From assembly GCF_018215265.2 (NCBI RefSeq), contig NZ_CP136562.1:2232001-2296000 (forward strand): DNA of 64,000 bases, read 5' to 3'. Numbering within the stretch: position 1 is the stretch's first letter; the number at the start of each line of letters is the position of its first letter. This document shows, piece by piece, positions 30,318 through 39,346 of the stretch. This DNA comes from Paenarthrobacter sp. GOM3 (GTDB lineage: Bacteria; Actinomycetota; Actinomycetes; Actinomycetales; Micrococcaceae). Under the pieces are notes generated by a model. The model had not been told where the DNA came from. It saw only the letters and a program-made list of their open reading frames with translations, and did not search any database. The translations under genes were made by a program, and so were the position numbers.

Positions 30318-31544
30318 ATGACATCTCACACCCTCAACGAACTCATCGCTGAAGGTGTCCGCGGGCGGTACATTCTGGTCAGAAGTGACCTGAATGTGCC
30401 GCTCGACGGCTCTACAGTGACCGACGACGGCCGCATCAAAGCGTCCCTGCCGGTCCTCAAGAAGCTCTCGGACGCCGGTGCCCGTGTGCTCGTAACCGCC
30501 CACCTCGGCCGCCCCAAGGGTGCTCCCGAGGAAAAGTACTCCCTGAAGCCCGCAGCGGACCGTCTGGCTGAACTCGCGGACTTCTCCGTGCAGCTCGCCA
30601 AGGACACTGTCGGCGACTCCGCCAAGGAGCTGGCCAGCGGCCTGCAGGACGGTCACGTGCTTGTCCTGGAAAACGTACGCTTCGATGCACGGGAAACCAG
30701 CAAGGACGACGCCGAGCGCGGCGCGTTTGCTGACGAACTCGTGGCCCTGACAGGTGACAACGGCGCGTTCGTGGACGATGCTTTTGGCGCCGTGCACCGC
30801 AAGCACGCCAGCGTCTACGACGTCGCTACGCGGCTGCCGTCGTACCTGGGCGATCTGGTCCACACCGAGGTCGAGGTTCTCCGAAAACTGACCACCGACA
30901 CACAGCGCCCTTACGTCGTGGTCCTCGGCGGCTCCAAGGTCTCGGACAAACTGGCTGTCATCAACAACCTTCTGGGCAAGGCTGACACCATCCTGGTTGG
31001 CGGCGGCATGCTGTTCACCTTCCTGGCTGCGGCCGGGCACAAGGTTGCCGGCAGCCTCCTTGAGGAAGACCAGATTCCTGTCGTCCAGGACTACCTCAAC
31101 CGTGCCGCCGACGCCGGAACGTCGTTTGTGGTGCCTACTGACGTGGTGGTGGCCAGCCGTTTCGCAGCGGATGCCGACCACGAGGTTGTCAGGGCAGATG
31201 CCATTGAGGAGAGCACTTTCGGTGCTTCCGGCATCGGCTTGGACATCGGCCCGGAAACCGCGTCGGCTTTCGCCGCCCACATCGAGGGGGCCAAGACCGT
31301 CTTCTGGAACGGCCCCATGGGCGTGTTCGAATTCGAGGCCTTCTCGAGCGGCACCCGTGCCATCGCGCAGGCACTCACAGACACTGTGGCTTTCACAGTT
31401 GTTGGCGGCGGCGACTCCGCGGCCGCGGTTCGGACCCTCGGCTTCGACGACTCACAGTTCGGCCATATCTCAACCGGTGGCGGCGCCAGCCTGGAATACC
31501 TTGAAGGCAAGGAACTTCCCGGGCTCAGCGTCCTGGACCGCTAA
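30318..31544 (+). CDS. pgk: Phosphoglycerate kinase
   Basis: A 408-residue monomeric kinase that moves the acyl phosphate of 1,3-bisphosphoglycerate to [18 protein letters not shown] (about 16-30), TAHLGRPKG and [15 protein letters not shown] form the substrate-binding N-lobe; [20 protein letters not shown] and [12 protein letters not shown] are C-lobe landmarks, with [13 protein letters not shown] for nucleotide phosphate. It starts 9 bp after gap, so it is co-transcribed. A perfect 14-bp hairpin between pgk and tpiA may reduce or stabilise the downstream message. Confidence 0.98.
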   Translation: MTSHTLNELIAEGVRGRYILVRSDLNVPLDGSTVTDDGRIKASLPVLKKLSDAGARVLVTAHLGRPKGAPEEKYSLKPAADRLAELADFSVQLAKDTVGDSAKELASGLQDGHVLVLENVRFDARETSKDDAERGAFADELVALTGDNGAFVDDAFGAVHRKHASVYDVATRLPSYLGDLVHTEVEVLRKLTTDTQRPYVVVLGGSKVSDKLAVINNLLGKADTILVGGGMLFTFLAAAGHKVAGSLLEEDQIPVVQDYLNRAADAGTSFVVPTDVVVASRFAADADHEVVRADAIEESTFGASGIGLDIGPETASAFAAHIEGAKTVFWNGPMGVFEFEAFSSGTRAIAQALTDTVAFTVVGGGDSAAAVRTLGFDDSQFGHISTGGGASLEYLEGKELPGLSVLDR

Positions 31545-31554
31545 GCACCAAACC

Positions 31555-31586
31555 GGCCGGCAGGACGCGCATGCGTCCTGCCGGCC
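31555..31586 (+). terminator. Perfect 14-bp intercistronic hairpin between pgk and tpiA
   Basis: GGCCGGCAGGACGC and GCGTCCTGCCGGCC close a GCAT tetraloop, with only GTT after it. Because tpiA follows with a good start 33 bp on and without an obvious promoter of its own, this may be a partial terminator or an mRNA processing/stability element. Confidence 0.6.
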
Positions 31587-31619
31587 GTTCCACATCTCAA
31601 CGTAATCTTTGGAGTTCAT

Positions 31620-32435
31620 GTGACTACCTCTGCCAACGGCAACTTCGTCCGCAAGCCCTTCATCGCCGGCAACTGGAAGATGAACATGGACCACGTCCAG
31701 GGCATCACCTTGCTGCAGAAGCTTGCCTGGACCCTGTCTGACGCCAAGCACGACTACAACCGGGTGGAGGTGGCCGTTTTCCCTCCGTTCACCGATCTCC
31801 GCGGCGTCCAAACCTTGGTACAGGGTGACGACCTGGACGTTGTCTACGGTGGCCAGGACCTGTCCCAGTTCGACTCCGGTGCTTACACCGGGGACATCTC
31901 CGGACAGTTCCTCAACAAGCTGGGCTGCGCCTACGTCCTGGTGGGACACAGTGAACGCCGCACCATCCACAACGAATCCGACGAAGTCCTCAACGCCAAG
32001 GTCAAGGCAGCCTTCCGCCATAGCCTCACTCCGGTGCTCTGCGTGGGAGAGGGACTGGAAGTCCGCCAGGCCGGAACACACGTAGAGCACACGCTGGCCC
32101 AGTTGAGGGCCGGTGTTGAGGGTCTCACGGTTGAGCAGGCCGCTGAGCTTGTAGTGGCCTACGAGCCCGTCTGGGCCATTGGAACCGGGGAAGTAGCCGG
32201 TCCTGAGGATGCCCAGGAAATGTGTGCTGCCATCCGTGCCGAACTTGCCGTGCTCTTTGACGAAACGGTCGCGTCCAAGACACGGTTGCTGTATGGCGGT
32301 TCCGTCAAGGCCAACAACGCCGCGGCAATCATGGCAGAAAGTGACGTCGACGGTTTGCTTGTGGGTGGCGCCAGCCTGGACCCCGCGGAGTTTGCTAACA
32401 TTGTCAGGTTCGAGAACCACCTGGTCACCGACTAG
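31620..32435 (+). CDS. tpiA: Triosephosphate isomerase
   Basis: A 271-residue TIM-barrel enzyme that interconverts dihydroxyacetone phosphate and glyceraldehyde 3-phosphate. Lys in [11 protein letters not shown] (about 14-24), the electrophile His in VLVGHSERR, and the catalytic Glu in [13 protein letters not shown] with the flexible loop are all present, and [13 protein letters not shown] closes the phosphate site. The GTG start at 31620 overlaps an ATG-TGA (ATGTGA); GGAG lies at 31611-31614. It is third in the glycolytic operon. Confidence 0.98.
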   Translation: MTTSANGNFVRKPFIAGNWKMNMDHVQGITLLQKLAWTLSDAKHDYNRVEVAVFPPFTDLRGVQTLVQGDDLDVVYGGQDLSQFDSGAYTGDISGQFLNKLGCAYVLVGHSERRTIHNESDEVLNAKVKAAFRHSLTPVLCVGEGLEVRQAGTHVEHTLAQLRAGVEGLTVEQAAELVVAYEPVWAIGTGEVAGPEDAQEMCAAIRAELAVLFDETVASKTRLLYGGSVKANNAAAIMAESDVDGLLVGGASLDPAEFANIVRFENHLVTD

Positions 32436-32471
32436 TCCGGCTCCCGATTTCCGCTTCTTCGAAAGGCCGTC

Positions 32472-32729
32472 GTGGACGTTCTTCAAGTCATTCTGCAGAT
32501 CCTGCTGGGCATCACCAGCCTCCTGCTGACGCTGCTCATCCTCCTGCATAAGGGACGTGGCGGCGGTCTGTCCGACATGTTCGGTGGTGGAATGAGCTCA
32601 GGTCTGAGCTCCTCAGGTGTTGCCGAGCGCAACCTGAACCGCTTCACCATCATTCTCGGAATTACCTGGGGCGTAGTCATCATTGGCTTGGGCCTGATCA
32701 TGCGTTTTGCTTCGGGCGGCGACTCCTAG
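32472..32729 (+). CDS. secG: Preprotein translocase subunit SecG
   Basis: An 85-residue membrane protein, the small non-essential part of the SecYEG channel. Two hydrophobic helices (about 4-22 and 55-76) flank a Gly/Ser-rich loop, LSDMFGGGMSSGLSSSGVAE, which is the SecG signature. The start is GTG. As in many actinobacteria it closes the gap-pgk-tpiA operon and is followed by a strong terminator. Confidence 0.95.
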   Translation: MDVLQVILQILLGITSLLLTLLILLHKGRGGGLSDMFGGGMSSGLSSSGVAERNLNRFTIILGITWGVVIIGLGLIMRFASGGDS

Positions 32730-32740
32730 TCGTCCCTCCA

Positions 32741-32776
32741 AGGGGAGGTTCCTCCACGGGAACCTCCCCTTTTTTC
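32741..32776 (+). terminator. Rho-independent terminator after secG
   Basis: A perfect 12-bp stem, AGGGGAGGTTCC with GGAACCTCCCCT, around a 6-base loop and followed by TTTTT. It ends the glycolytic operon. Confidence 0.93.
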
Positions 32777-32891
32777 TTGCCCCGCACCAAACAGCAGTGC
32801 CGCCGTCGGGCTCCCCGCATTAGAATGGCCGTGTTGGCCGCGAGGCCGCAGGGCCGTGACGGCCGACCACCGACTCGCTAGGGGTTCGAAA

Positions 32892-33287
32892 ATGGTTCAT
32901 GGCACGCCAGGTTACCGGGGCACCCGAGTGGGGGTCGCCCAAGGATCCGCACCCAGAAATCAGAGCGACCACGGCGAAGGGCAACAGCTGCCCCGTATCC
33001 GGGTCCCATACTGGTGCGCCAAGGGACACGAAACCCAGCTGGTCTTCCTCAAATTACCGGACGAGCAGATACCCAAGGCCTGGGATTGCCCCAAATGTGG
33101 GCTGCCTGCCTCCAGGGATCCCAGTCACCCGGCATCGTTGCGGCCAGAGGACGAAATCTTCAAGTCCCACTTGGATTACGTTAAAGAGAGACGCTCCAGC
33201 CAGGACGCCGAAGTGGTCCTGGCCGGAGCGTTGGAACGCCTACGCGCCCGCGGGGTCCTTCCGGACGAGTTGCTGGGGGACGCGTGA
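32892..33287 (+). CDS. rbpA: RNA polymerase-binding protein RbpA
   Basis: A 131-residue actinobacterial transcription factor that binds the sigma subunit and stabilises open complexes. The N-terminal tail (GYRGTRVGVAQGSAPRNQSD) is Arg-rich, as in RbpA. The core has CAKGHE and CPKCG, the zinc-site pattern of the family, and the C-terminal basic linker and sigma-binding helix are seen in HLDYVKERRSSQDAEVVLAG. The ATG at 32892 gives the usual N-terminus. TAGAAT at 32821-32826 is a likely -10 box with a leader of about 60 nt. Its last 48 bp overlap the end of the convergent pgl gene. Confidence 0.9.
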   Translation: MVHGTPGYRGTRVGVAQGSAPRNQSDHGEGQQLPRIRVPYWCAKGHETQLVFLKLPDEQIPKAWDCPKCGLPASRDPSHPASLRPEDEIFKSHLDYVKERRSSQDAEVVLAGALERLRARGVLPDELLGDA

Positions 33288-34058
33288 CGCTGCGTTCTCG
33301 TCAATAAGCCACAGAGTCCGCGAACGGCCCACAGGGCCCGCTGCCGGGACCTGGACCGGGTTGGCGCCGGCCAGGGCGAGCCCTACTGCGCCGGCCTTGT
33401 CCTCACCTGCCACAACCATCCAGATTTCCTGGGCGGTGTTGATGGCCGGAAGCGTCAGTGAAATACGCGACGGCGGCGGCTTCGGGGAGTTCTCGACGCC
33501 CACCACTGTGCGCTTTTTCTCGCGGATGCCCGCCTGTTCGGGGAACAGTGACGCCACGTGCGCATCAGGGCCAACACCGAGAAGGAGGATGTCGAAGCGG
33601 GGGAGTACGCCCGGGTGTTCCGGCCTGTCATCGGACATGTCCGCTGCGTGCTCCGCCTCCGCGGCAGCCTTCAGCTCATCGGCGTAGGCAGCGGCTGCTT
33701 CCTCCGCGGAAGCGAACTGGTCCGCCGATCCAGGTTCGTGAATGCGTGCCGGATCCACGTCCAGGTGCGACAAAAGCGCCTGGTGCGCCTGGCGCGTGTT
33801 CCTGTCCTCGTTGTTAGCGGCAACGAAACGCTCATCGCCCCACCAGAAGTTGACCTTGGACCAGTCCACTGCCGGAGCCGCAGCCGAATCGGCCACCGCC
33901 TTCAGGGTTCCAATGCCAACAGTGCCGCCCGTCAGGACTACCGTGGCTTCGCCGTGTTTGTCCTGGACATCCACAAGCTTGGTGATGAGGCGGGCCGCAA
34001 TGGCGGCCATCAGCACCTTCGAGTCGGGGTGGATGCTTACTCTTGGCTCAGCGTGCAC
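33240..34058 (-). CDS. pgl: 6-phosphogluconolactonase
   Basis: A 272-residue DevB/SOL-type lactonase that hydrolyses 6-phosphogluconolactone, step two of the oxidative pentose phosphate pathway. VVLTGGTVGIGTLKAV (about 41-56) and VNFWWGDERFVAANNEDRNT are the family motifs; HEPGSADQFASAEEAA and ILLLGVGPDAHVASLFPE are also typical. The start is GTG, 11 bp inside opcA. It is the last gene of the tkt-tal-pgi-zwf-opcA-pgl operon. Its 3' end overlaps rbpA tail to tail, leaving no room for an intrinsic terminator. Confidence 0.95.
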   Translation of the reverse strand: MHAEPRVSIHPDSKVLMAAIAARLITKLVDVQDKHGEATVVLTGGTVGIGTLKAVADSAAAPAVDWSKVNFWWGDERFVAANNEDRNTRQAHQALLSHLDVDPARIHEPGSADQFASAEEAAAAYADELKAAAEAEHAADMSDDRPEHPGVLPRFDILLLGVGPDAHVASLFPEQAGIREKKRTVVGVENSPKPPPSRISLTLPAINTAQEIWMVVAGEDKAGAVGLALAGANPVQVPAAGPVGRSRTLWLIDENAASRVPQQLVRKDPAGA

Positions 34059-34989
34059 TGGTCTGGACTCTCCTCTGGCTGGTAAGTGGCAGTCCCATCG
34101 TAATCACTTCTCCGAAGACTTCGTCGGGATCAAGCCGACGCAGTTCCTCGGCCAAGCAGTCCTTGAGGCTCCGGCGGGGGAGCGTGATCCGCTGCGCCGG
34201 CTGTCCCGGCTGCGTCAGTTCAGCCACGGACAGGCCGGGACGGAACAACTGCACATCGCCGCTGGCACGCGTCAGGCGGACACGTCGGATGCCCGTGCCT
34301 GCGGGATCGGCCACAATCGTGACAGGTGCCTGCAAGGCAAGGCTCAGCCAGGCAGCGAGCAACAACGTACTGGGAGAATCCGAGGCTCCCTCCACCGCAA
34401 CAGCCGAAACAGGGTCACCGTCCACCTGGTCAAACACAGCGGCCAGCTGCATGCGCCAGTTGGTCAGTCGGGTCCAAGCGAGGTCGGTGTCACCGGCCTT
34501 GTAGGTGGACCGGATGTTCTCCAGCGCCAGGCGAGGGTCCGGTTCGTTGGCCGAATCCGTGATCCGGCGGTGCGCGATGCGGCCAATCGAGGTCTCACAC
34601 GCGCTTTCCGGTGCACCGTGCGGCCACCAGGCAACGATCGGGGCATCCGGAAGCAGCAGGGCCGCCACAAGCGATTCGCTTTCGTGGGCCATGTGGCCAT
34701 GGCCGCGCAGGACGATGACTTCGGAGGCACCGGCGTCGCCACCCACGCGGATCTGCGCGTCCAGGCGGTCCGGGCCTTCAGCGCCGGCGTCGGCGAGGAC
34801 GATGATCCGGCAGGGGTGTTCCCGGCTGGCTTCGTTGGCGGCCTCGATGGCCTCCTCTTCGAGCCCCGACTTTGTCACGACCACCAAGGTCAGGACACGG
34901 CCCAAGGCGATCACGCCGCCTTGCTCGCGCAGCGACGTGATCTTCTTGGAGACCTTGGAAGTAGTGGTATCGGGAAGATCTACGATCAT
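34048..34989 (-). CDS. opcA: Glucose-6-phosphate dehydrogenase assembly protein OpcA
   Basis: A 313-residue protein of the OpcA family, needed for full activity or assembly of glucose-6-phosphate dehydrogenase in cyanobacteria and actinobacteria. MIVDLPDTTTSKVSKKITSL at the start, then VLTLVVVTKSG and a central block with LPDAPIVAWWPHGAPE are typical. No catalytic motif is expected. The ATG overlaps the zwf stop by 4 bp (ATGA), so the two are translationally coupled, as fits their partnership. Confidence 0.95.
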   Translation of the reverse strand: MIVDLPDTTTSKVSKKITSLREQGGVIALGRVLTLVVVTKSGLEEEAIEAANEASREHPCRIIVLADAGAEGPDRLDAQIRVGGDAGASEVIVLRGHGHMAHESESLVAALLLPDAPIVAWWPHGAPESACETSIGRIAHRRITDSANEPDPRLALENIRSTYKAGDTDLAWTRLTNWRMQLAAVFDQVDGDPVSAVAVEGASDSPSTLLLAAWLSLALQAPVTIVADPAGTGIRRVRLTRASGDVQLFRPGLSVAELTQPGQPAQRITLPRRSLKDCLAEELRRLDPDEVFGEVITMGLPLTSQRRVQTSAR

Positions 34990-36542
34990 GGCCTTCTCCA
35001 GGTTCGTCCGTCACGGGCCAGCAGGGCATCGGCCGAGGCCGGTCCCCAGCTGCCGGGTGCGTAGGGTTGCGGTTGTTCATCGAGCCCGGCCCAGTATTCC
35101 TCGAAGGGGTCAAGGATCTTCCAGGAAAGTTCGACTTCCTGATGGCGGGGGAACAGGGGCGGCTCGCCCAGGAGCACGTCCAGGATGAGGCGTTCATACG
35201 CTTCGGGGCTGGACTCCGTGAATGAGTGCCCATAACCAAAGTCCATGGTGACATCGCGGACTTCCATTTGCGTGCCCGGTACCTTGGAACCGAAACGGAT
35301 CGTGGCGCCCTCGTCGGGCTGCACGCGGATCACAACGGCGTTCTGCCCGAAGTCATCCTCACCGTGGTCACGGAACAGCAGGTTTGGTGCACGCTTGAAC
35401 ACCACGGCGATTTCGGTGACGCGGCGGCCCAGGCGCTTGCCGGCACGAAGGTAGAACGGAACGCCGTTCCAACGGCGGGTGTTGATATCCACCCGGATCG
35501 CAGCGTAGGTTTCCGTCTTGGAGTCGGCGGGGATGCCGTCCTCGTCCAGGTAACCGAGGACTTTCTCGCCGCCCTGCCAACCACCGGTGAACTGGCCCCG
35601 CGCGGAGTGCGTGGAGAGGTCATCGGGCAGCTTGACCGCGGCGAGGACCTTCTCCTTCTCAGCACGCAGGTCATCGGCGTTGAACGAGATCGGCTCTTCC
35701 ATCGCGGTCAGGGCGAGCAACTGCAGCAGGTGGTTCTGGATGACGTCACGGGCCGCACCCACGCCGTCGTAATAGCCTGCACGCCCACCGGTGCCGATGT
35801 CCTCCGCCATGGTGATCTGGACGTGGTCCACGTAGTTGGCGTTCCAGAGCGGCTCGAACAACTGGTTCGCAAAGCGCAGTGCAAGGATGTTCTGCACTGT
35901 CTCCTTGCCCAGATAGTGGTCGATCCGGAAAACGGCGTCCGGCGGGAACACTGATTCGACAATGTCGTTCAGCTGCCGAGCGGATTCCAGGTCATGGCCG
36001 AACGGCTTCTCGATCACCACGCGGCGCCACTGGCCCGGCTTGGCCTGGGCCAGGCCGTGCTTGGACAGCTGCCGGCAGACTTGCTCGAACGCCTTGGGCG
36101 GGATGGACAGGTAGAAGCCGTGGTTACCGCGGGTCCCACGGGTTTCATCGAGCTCATCCAGCACATCACCGAGACGCTCGAAGGCGTCGTCGTCGTCGAA
36201 CTCGCCCTGAACAAAGCGGATACCGGAGGCGAGCTGCTCCCAGACCGCTTCGTCGAACTTCGTCCGGGCGTGCGCCTTGACGTTTTCCTTGACCTCGGCC
36301 GCAAATTCGGCGTTATCCCACTCGCGCCGGCCAAAACCCACCAGGGCAAAGCTCGGAGGGAGCAGGCCACGGTTGGCGAGGTCGTAGACCGCGGGCATGA
36401 GCTTCTTACGGGCGAGGTCGCCGGTGACTCCGAAGAACACCAACGACGAAGGCCCAGCGATGCGGTTCAGGCGCCGGTCCCGCGGATCCCGCAAAGGGTT
36501 CCGCAGGCCAGCGTTCTTCCTGCCGTTTTCAGTTTCTGGCAT
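34986..36542 (-). CDS. zwf: Glucose-6-phosphate 1-dehydrogenase
   Basis: A 518-residue enzyme that makes 6-phosphogluconolactone and NADPH. FFGVTGDLARKKLMPAVYDL (about 37-56) is the nucleotide motif, VVIEKPFGHDLESARQLN and FRIDHYLGKETVQNILALRF carry the active-site Lys and His, and the C-terminal domain is complete. The fingerprint GDLARKK fits the common actinobacterial form. It starts 15 bp after the pgi stop and shares ATGA with opcA. Confidence 0.98.
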   Translation of the reverse strand: MPETENGRKNAGLRNPLRDPRDRRLNRIAGPSSLVFFGVTGDLARKKLMPAVYDLANRGLLPPSFALVGFGRREWDNAEFAAEVKENVKAHARTKFDEAVWEQLASGIRFVQGEFDDDDAFERLGDVLDELDETRGTRGNHGFYLSIPPKAFEQVCRQLSKHGLAQAKPGQWRRVVIEKPFGHDLESARQLNDIVESVFPPDAVFRIDHYLGKETVQNILALRFANQLFEPLWNANYVDHVQITMAEDIGTGGRAGYYDGVGAARDVIQNHLLQLLALTAMEEPISFNADDLRAEKEKVLAAVKLPDDLSTHSARGQFTGGWQGGEKVLGYLDEDGIPADSKTETYAAIRVDINTRRWNGVPFYLRAGKRLGRRVTEIAVVFKRAPNLLFRDHGEDDFGQNAVVIRVQPDEGATIRFGSKVPGTQMEVRDVTMDFGYGHSFTESSPEAYERLILDVLLGEPPLFPRHQEVELSWKILDPFEEYWAGLDEQPQPYAPGSWGPASADALLARDGRTWRRP

Positions 36543-36557
36543 GTTGTGTTTTGTGCC

Positions 36558-38189
36558 TTAGCTTTCGAGTGCGCTGGCCTGGCCGGCAAGCGCAGCGACG
36601 ACGTCCTGGAGCTGCGCTACACCTGCGGCGCGCTCGGTGAAGTGCAGGCGCAGCACAGGACGGCCGTGGCCTTCAAGGACCTGGGCGTCACCCGACGCCT
36701 GCGCGGCGATGAGCTGGCCGAACGTGAACGGGCGTTCCGGAATTTCGAGATCGGTGGAAGCGGCGGCAGTGACCTGCAGGAAAACGCCGATAGCCGGTCC
36801 GCCCTTGTGGAACTGGCCGGTGGAATGCAGGAACCGGGGACCCCAGCCGAACGTGACCGGGCGGCCGCTCACAGCGGCAAGTTCATCCCGGATCCCCTCA
36901 AGGGGGGCGTAGGAAATGCGATCCAGGTACGCCTGGACGCTCAGGTAACCGTCCGGGCCGAGCTGGTCGAGGAGCGCCTGCACGGCTTCGGCCACCGTCG
37001 CAGCAGAACCGAGCCAGTCACCACCGCGCACTTCCACCACACCGTCAGTGAAAGCGGCCGGGGTGGGCTCCGGGCGGGCATCCAGCAGCCCACGGGCTGC
37101 CACTTTGGCGGCTTCGACGTCGGGCTGGTCAAAGGGGTTGATTCCCAGGAGGCGGCCGGCAACTGCCGTGGCGAACTCCCAGACGAACATCTGGGAAGGC
37201 AGGCCACCGGCGATTGCGACCTCGTTTTCGCGGAGTTCGACGTCGGCATCCGCACCGACCAGCCGCACCACCAGGACGTCCTCGGCTCCGTTCAGGGCCT
37301 CCGGGGAGTCCGGACCGGCAACGACCGGAAGGACACCGGTACCCAGCTTGCCCGTGGACTCGGCAATGAGCTGTTCGGCCCAGTCGGCGAAGCCAACAAT
37401 GCCTGAACCGTCCTCGGCAATGACGATCTTGTTGCGCAGTGGGTTAGTGCCGCCCAGGGCGATGCCCAGGGCCAGGCCAATGTTGTCTGCCGAGTCCTCG
37501 TTGAGGATCTCGGCTGCTTCTTCCGCTTCGTCCAGGAACGCTTGGATGTCCACTCCGGCAAGGCCACAAGGGACCAGGCCGAAGGCGGTGAGTGCGGAGA
37601 AGCGTCCGCCCACGTTGGGATCGGCGTTGAACACCGCGCGGTAGCCTGCCTCGCGGGAAGCCTTATCCAGGGGAGAACCAGGATCGGTGACGATGATGAT
37701 GCGGCTCTTGGCATCGATACCGGCGTCAGTGAACGCCTTCTCGAACACGCGTCGCTGCGAATCGGTTTCCACGGTGGAGCCGGACTTGGAGGAAACGACG
37801 ATGGCCGTTTCCGCCAGCCGGTCAGCCAGGGCAGCGCTGACCTGTTCGGGGTCGGTGCTGTCCAGCACGGTCAGCTCGACGCCTGCGGTGCCGGCAATAA
37901 CCTCGGGAGCCAAGGACGATCCACCCATGCCACAGAGGACAATGCGTGAGACGCCTTCGGCGCGGAGGGAATCACGGAGTTCCAGGATGTCCCCGACCAA
38001 GGCCTGGGACACCGTGGCGGCTTCTACCCAGCCGAGGCGGATCGCCGACTCGGACTCCGCATCAGGGCCCCACAGGGTGTGGTCCTTGGCGAATATCCTC
38101 GTGGCGATTTTTTCTTCGACCAGGCCGTCGATGTGCTGGGCGATGGCCTGCTGGGCGGCACCGCTGGCGTCGTAGCTGATTGTGCTCAT
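36558..38189 (-). CDS. pgi: Glucose-6-phosphate isomerase
   Basis: A 543-residue PGI of the short actinobacterial type that occurs within pentose phosphate operons. It has two SIS domains: VLCGMGGSSLAPEVIAG (about 103-119) and VVSSKSGSTVETDSQRRVFE bind the sugar phosphate, followed by FSALTAFGLVPCGLAGVD. The C-terminal part has WGPRFLHSTGQFHKGGP with the catalytic His/Lys region. It interconverts glucose 6-phosphate and fructose 6-phosphate, linking glycolysis to Zwf. The start is ATG, 7 bp after tal. Confidence 0.95.
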   Translation of the reverse strand: MSTISYDASGAAQQAIAQHIDGLVEEKIATRIFAKDHTLWGPDAESESAIRLGWVEAATVSQALVGDILELRDSLRAEGVSRIVLCGMGGSSLAPEVIAGTAGVELTVLDSTDPEQVSAALADRLAETAIVVSSKSGSTVETDSQRRVFEKAFTDAGIDAKSRIIIVTDPGSPLDKASREAGYRAVFNADPNVGGRFSALTAFGLVPCGLAGVDIQAFLDEAEEAAEILNEDSADNIGLALGIALGGTNPLRNKIVIAEDGSGIVGFADWAEQLIAESTGKLGTGVLPVVAGPDSPEALNGAEDVLVVRLVGADADVELRENEVAIAGGLPSQMFVWEFATAVAGRLLGINPFDQPDVEAAKVAARGLLDARPEPTPAAFTDGVVEVRGGDWLGSAATVAEAVQALLDQLGPDGYLSVQAYLDRISYAPLEGIRDELAAVSGRPVTFGWGPRFLHSTGQFHKGGPAIGVFLQVTAAASTDLEIPERPFTFGQLIAAQASGDAQVLEGHGRPVLRLHFTERAAGVAQLQDVVAALAGQASALES

Positions 38190-38195
38190 GGTGGG

Positions 38196-39314
38196 TTAGG
38201 AAGCCTTCCGTGCGGTGACGAGTGCGCCTTCGACGTCGGCGAGGAGTTCCTTCCAGGAGCCAACGAACTTCTCGAGGCCTTCGGTCTCCAGGAGGGTGAC
38301 GACGTCGTTGTAGGAGACTCCCAGCGCTTCGAGGGCGTTGAGGGTCTCGTTCGCTTCGTCGTAGGTCCCCGTGATGGTGTCTCCGGTGACGACGCCGTGA
38401 TCGAACGTAGCGTCGAGCGTCTTCTCAGGCATGGTGTTGACCACTCCGGCGGCGACGAGCTCGGTCACGTAAAGGGTGTCCGGGTATGCCGGGTCCTTGA
38501 CGCCGGTGGAGGCCCACAACGGGCGCTGGGGCAGGGCTCCGGCCTCGGCCAGGACAGCCCAGCGCTCGGTGGAGAAGAGTTCTTCGTAGACCTGGTAGGC
38601 CAAGCGGGCGTTGGCGACGCCGGCTTTGCCCTTGAGTGCTTTGGCTTCGTCCGTGCCGATGGCATCGAGGCGCTTGTCGATCTCGGAGTCAACGCGGGAA
38701 ACGAAGAAGGAAGCCACGGAGTGGATCTTGGAGAGGTCATGGCCGTTCTCCTTGGCCTGCTCAAGGCCGGACTGGAAAGCGTTGATGACGGCGCGGTAGC
38801 GCTCCAAGGAGAAGATCAGGGTCACGTTGACGCTGATTCCCTCGGCCAAGGTTGCCGTGATGGCTTCGAGGCCTTCCAGGGTTGCCGGAATCTTGATGTG
38901 GACGTTGTCCTTGTTGACCTTTGCGTAGAGGTGCTTGGCCTCGGCAATGGTTCCCTCGGTGTCCCAGGCGAGGCGGGGGTCCACCTCGATGGATACACGG
39001 CCATCGACACCGTTGGTGGCAGCGGCGATCGGTGCGAAGAGATCGCAGGCGTCCGCAACGTCCGTGGTGGTGATTTCGAAGATGGTCTCTTCGACGCTCG
39101 CGCCGGCAGCGGCCTTGGCGGCGATGGTGGCGTCGTAGTCGGTACCCGCGGTGATGGCGGCGTGGAAGATGGACGGGTTGGTTGTGACGCCAACCACGTT
39201 CTTCTCGTCGATCAGCTTCTGCAGGGTGCCGGTGTCGAGGCGGGTACGGGAGAGGTCATCGAGCCAGATCGAAACGCCGGCGTCGGAGAGATTCTGCGTG
39301 GGAGTAGTAGACAT
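38196..39314 (-). CDS. tal: Transaldolase
   Basis: A 372-residue class I transaldolase that moves a dihydroxyacetone unit between sugar phosphates. [16 protein letters not shown] (about 14-29), [14 protein letters not shown] and [15 protein letters not shown] (Schiff-base Lys in KIPAT) are seen, and [20 protein letters not shown] is the distinctive block of the long actinobacterial type. It lies 32 bp after tkt and 6 bp before pgi in the minus-strand operon. Confidence 0.97.
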   Translation of the reverse strand: MSTTPTQNLSDAGVSIWLDDLSRTRLDTGTLQKLIDEKNVVGVTTNPSIFHAAITAGTDYDATIAAKAAAGASVEETIFEITTTDVADACDLFAPIAAATNGVDGRVSIEVDPRLAWDTEGTIAEAKHLYAKVNKDNVHIKIPATLEGLEAITATLAEGISVNVTLIFSLERYRAVINAFQSGLEQAKENGHDLSKIHSVASFFVSRVDSEIDKRLDAIGTDEAKALKGKAGVANARLAYQVYEELFSTERWAVLAEAGALPQRPLWASTGVKDPAYPDTLYVTELVAAGVVNTMPEKTLDATFDHGVVTGDTITGTYDEANETLNALEALGVSYNDVVTLLETEGLEKFVGSWKELLADVEGALVTARKAS

Positions 39315-39346
39315 GTGTTGTTCTCCTGTTTTGGGGGTTCAGACTG

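Noticed and set aside
35994..37406. A 470-codon plus-strand open frame across zwf and pgi
   Set aside because: Antisense of zwf and pgi, which are clear by motifs.
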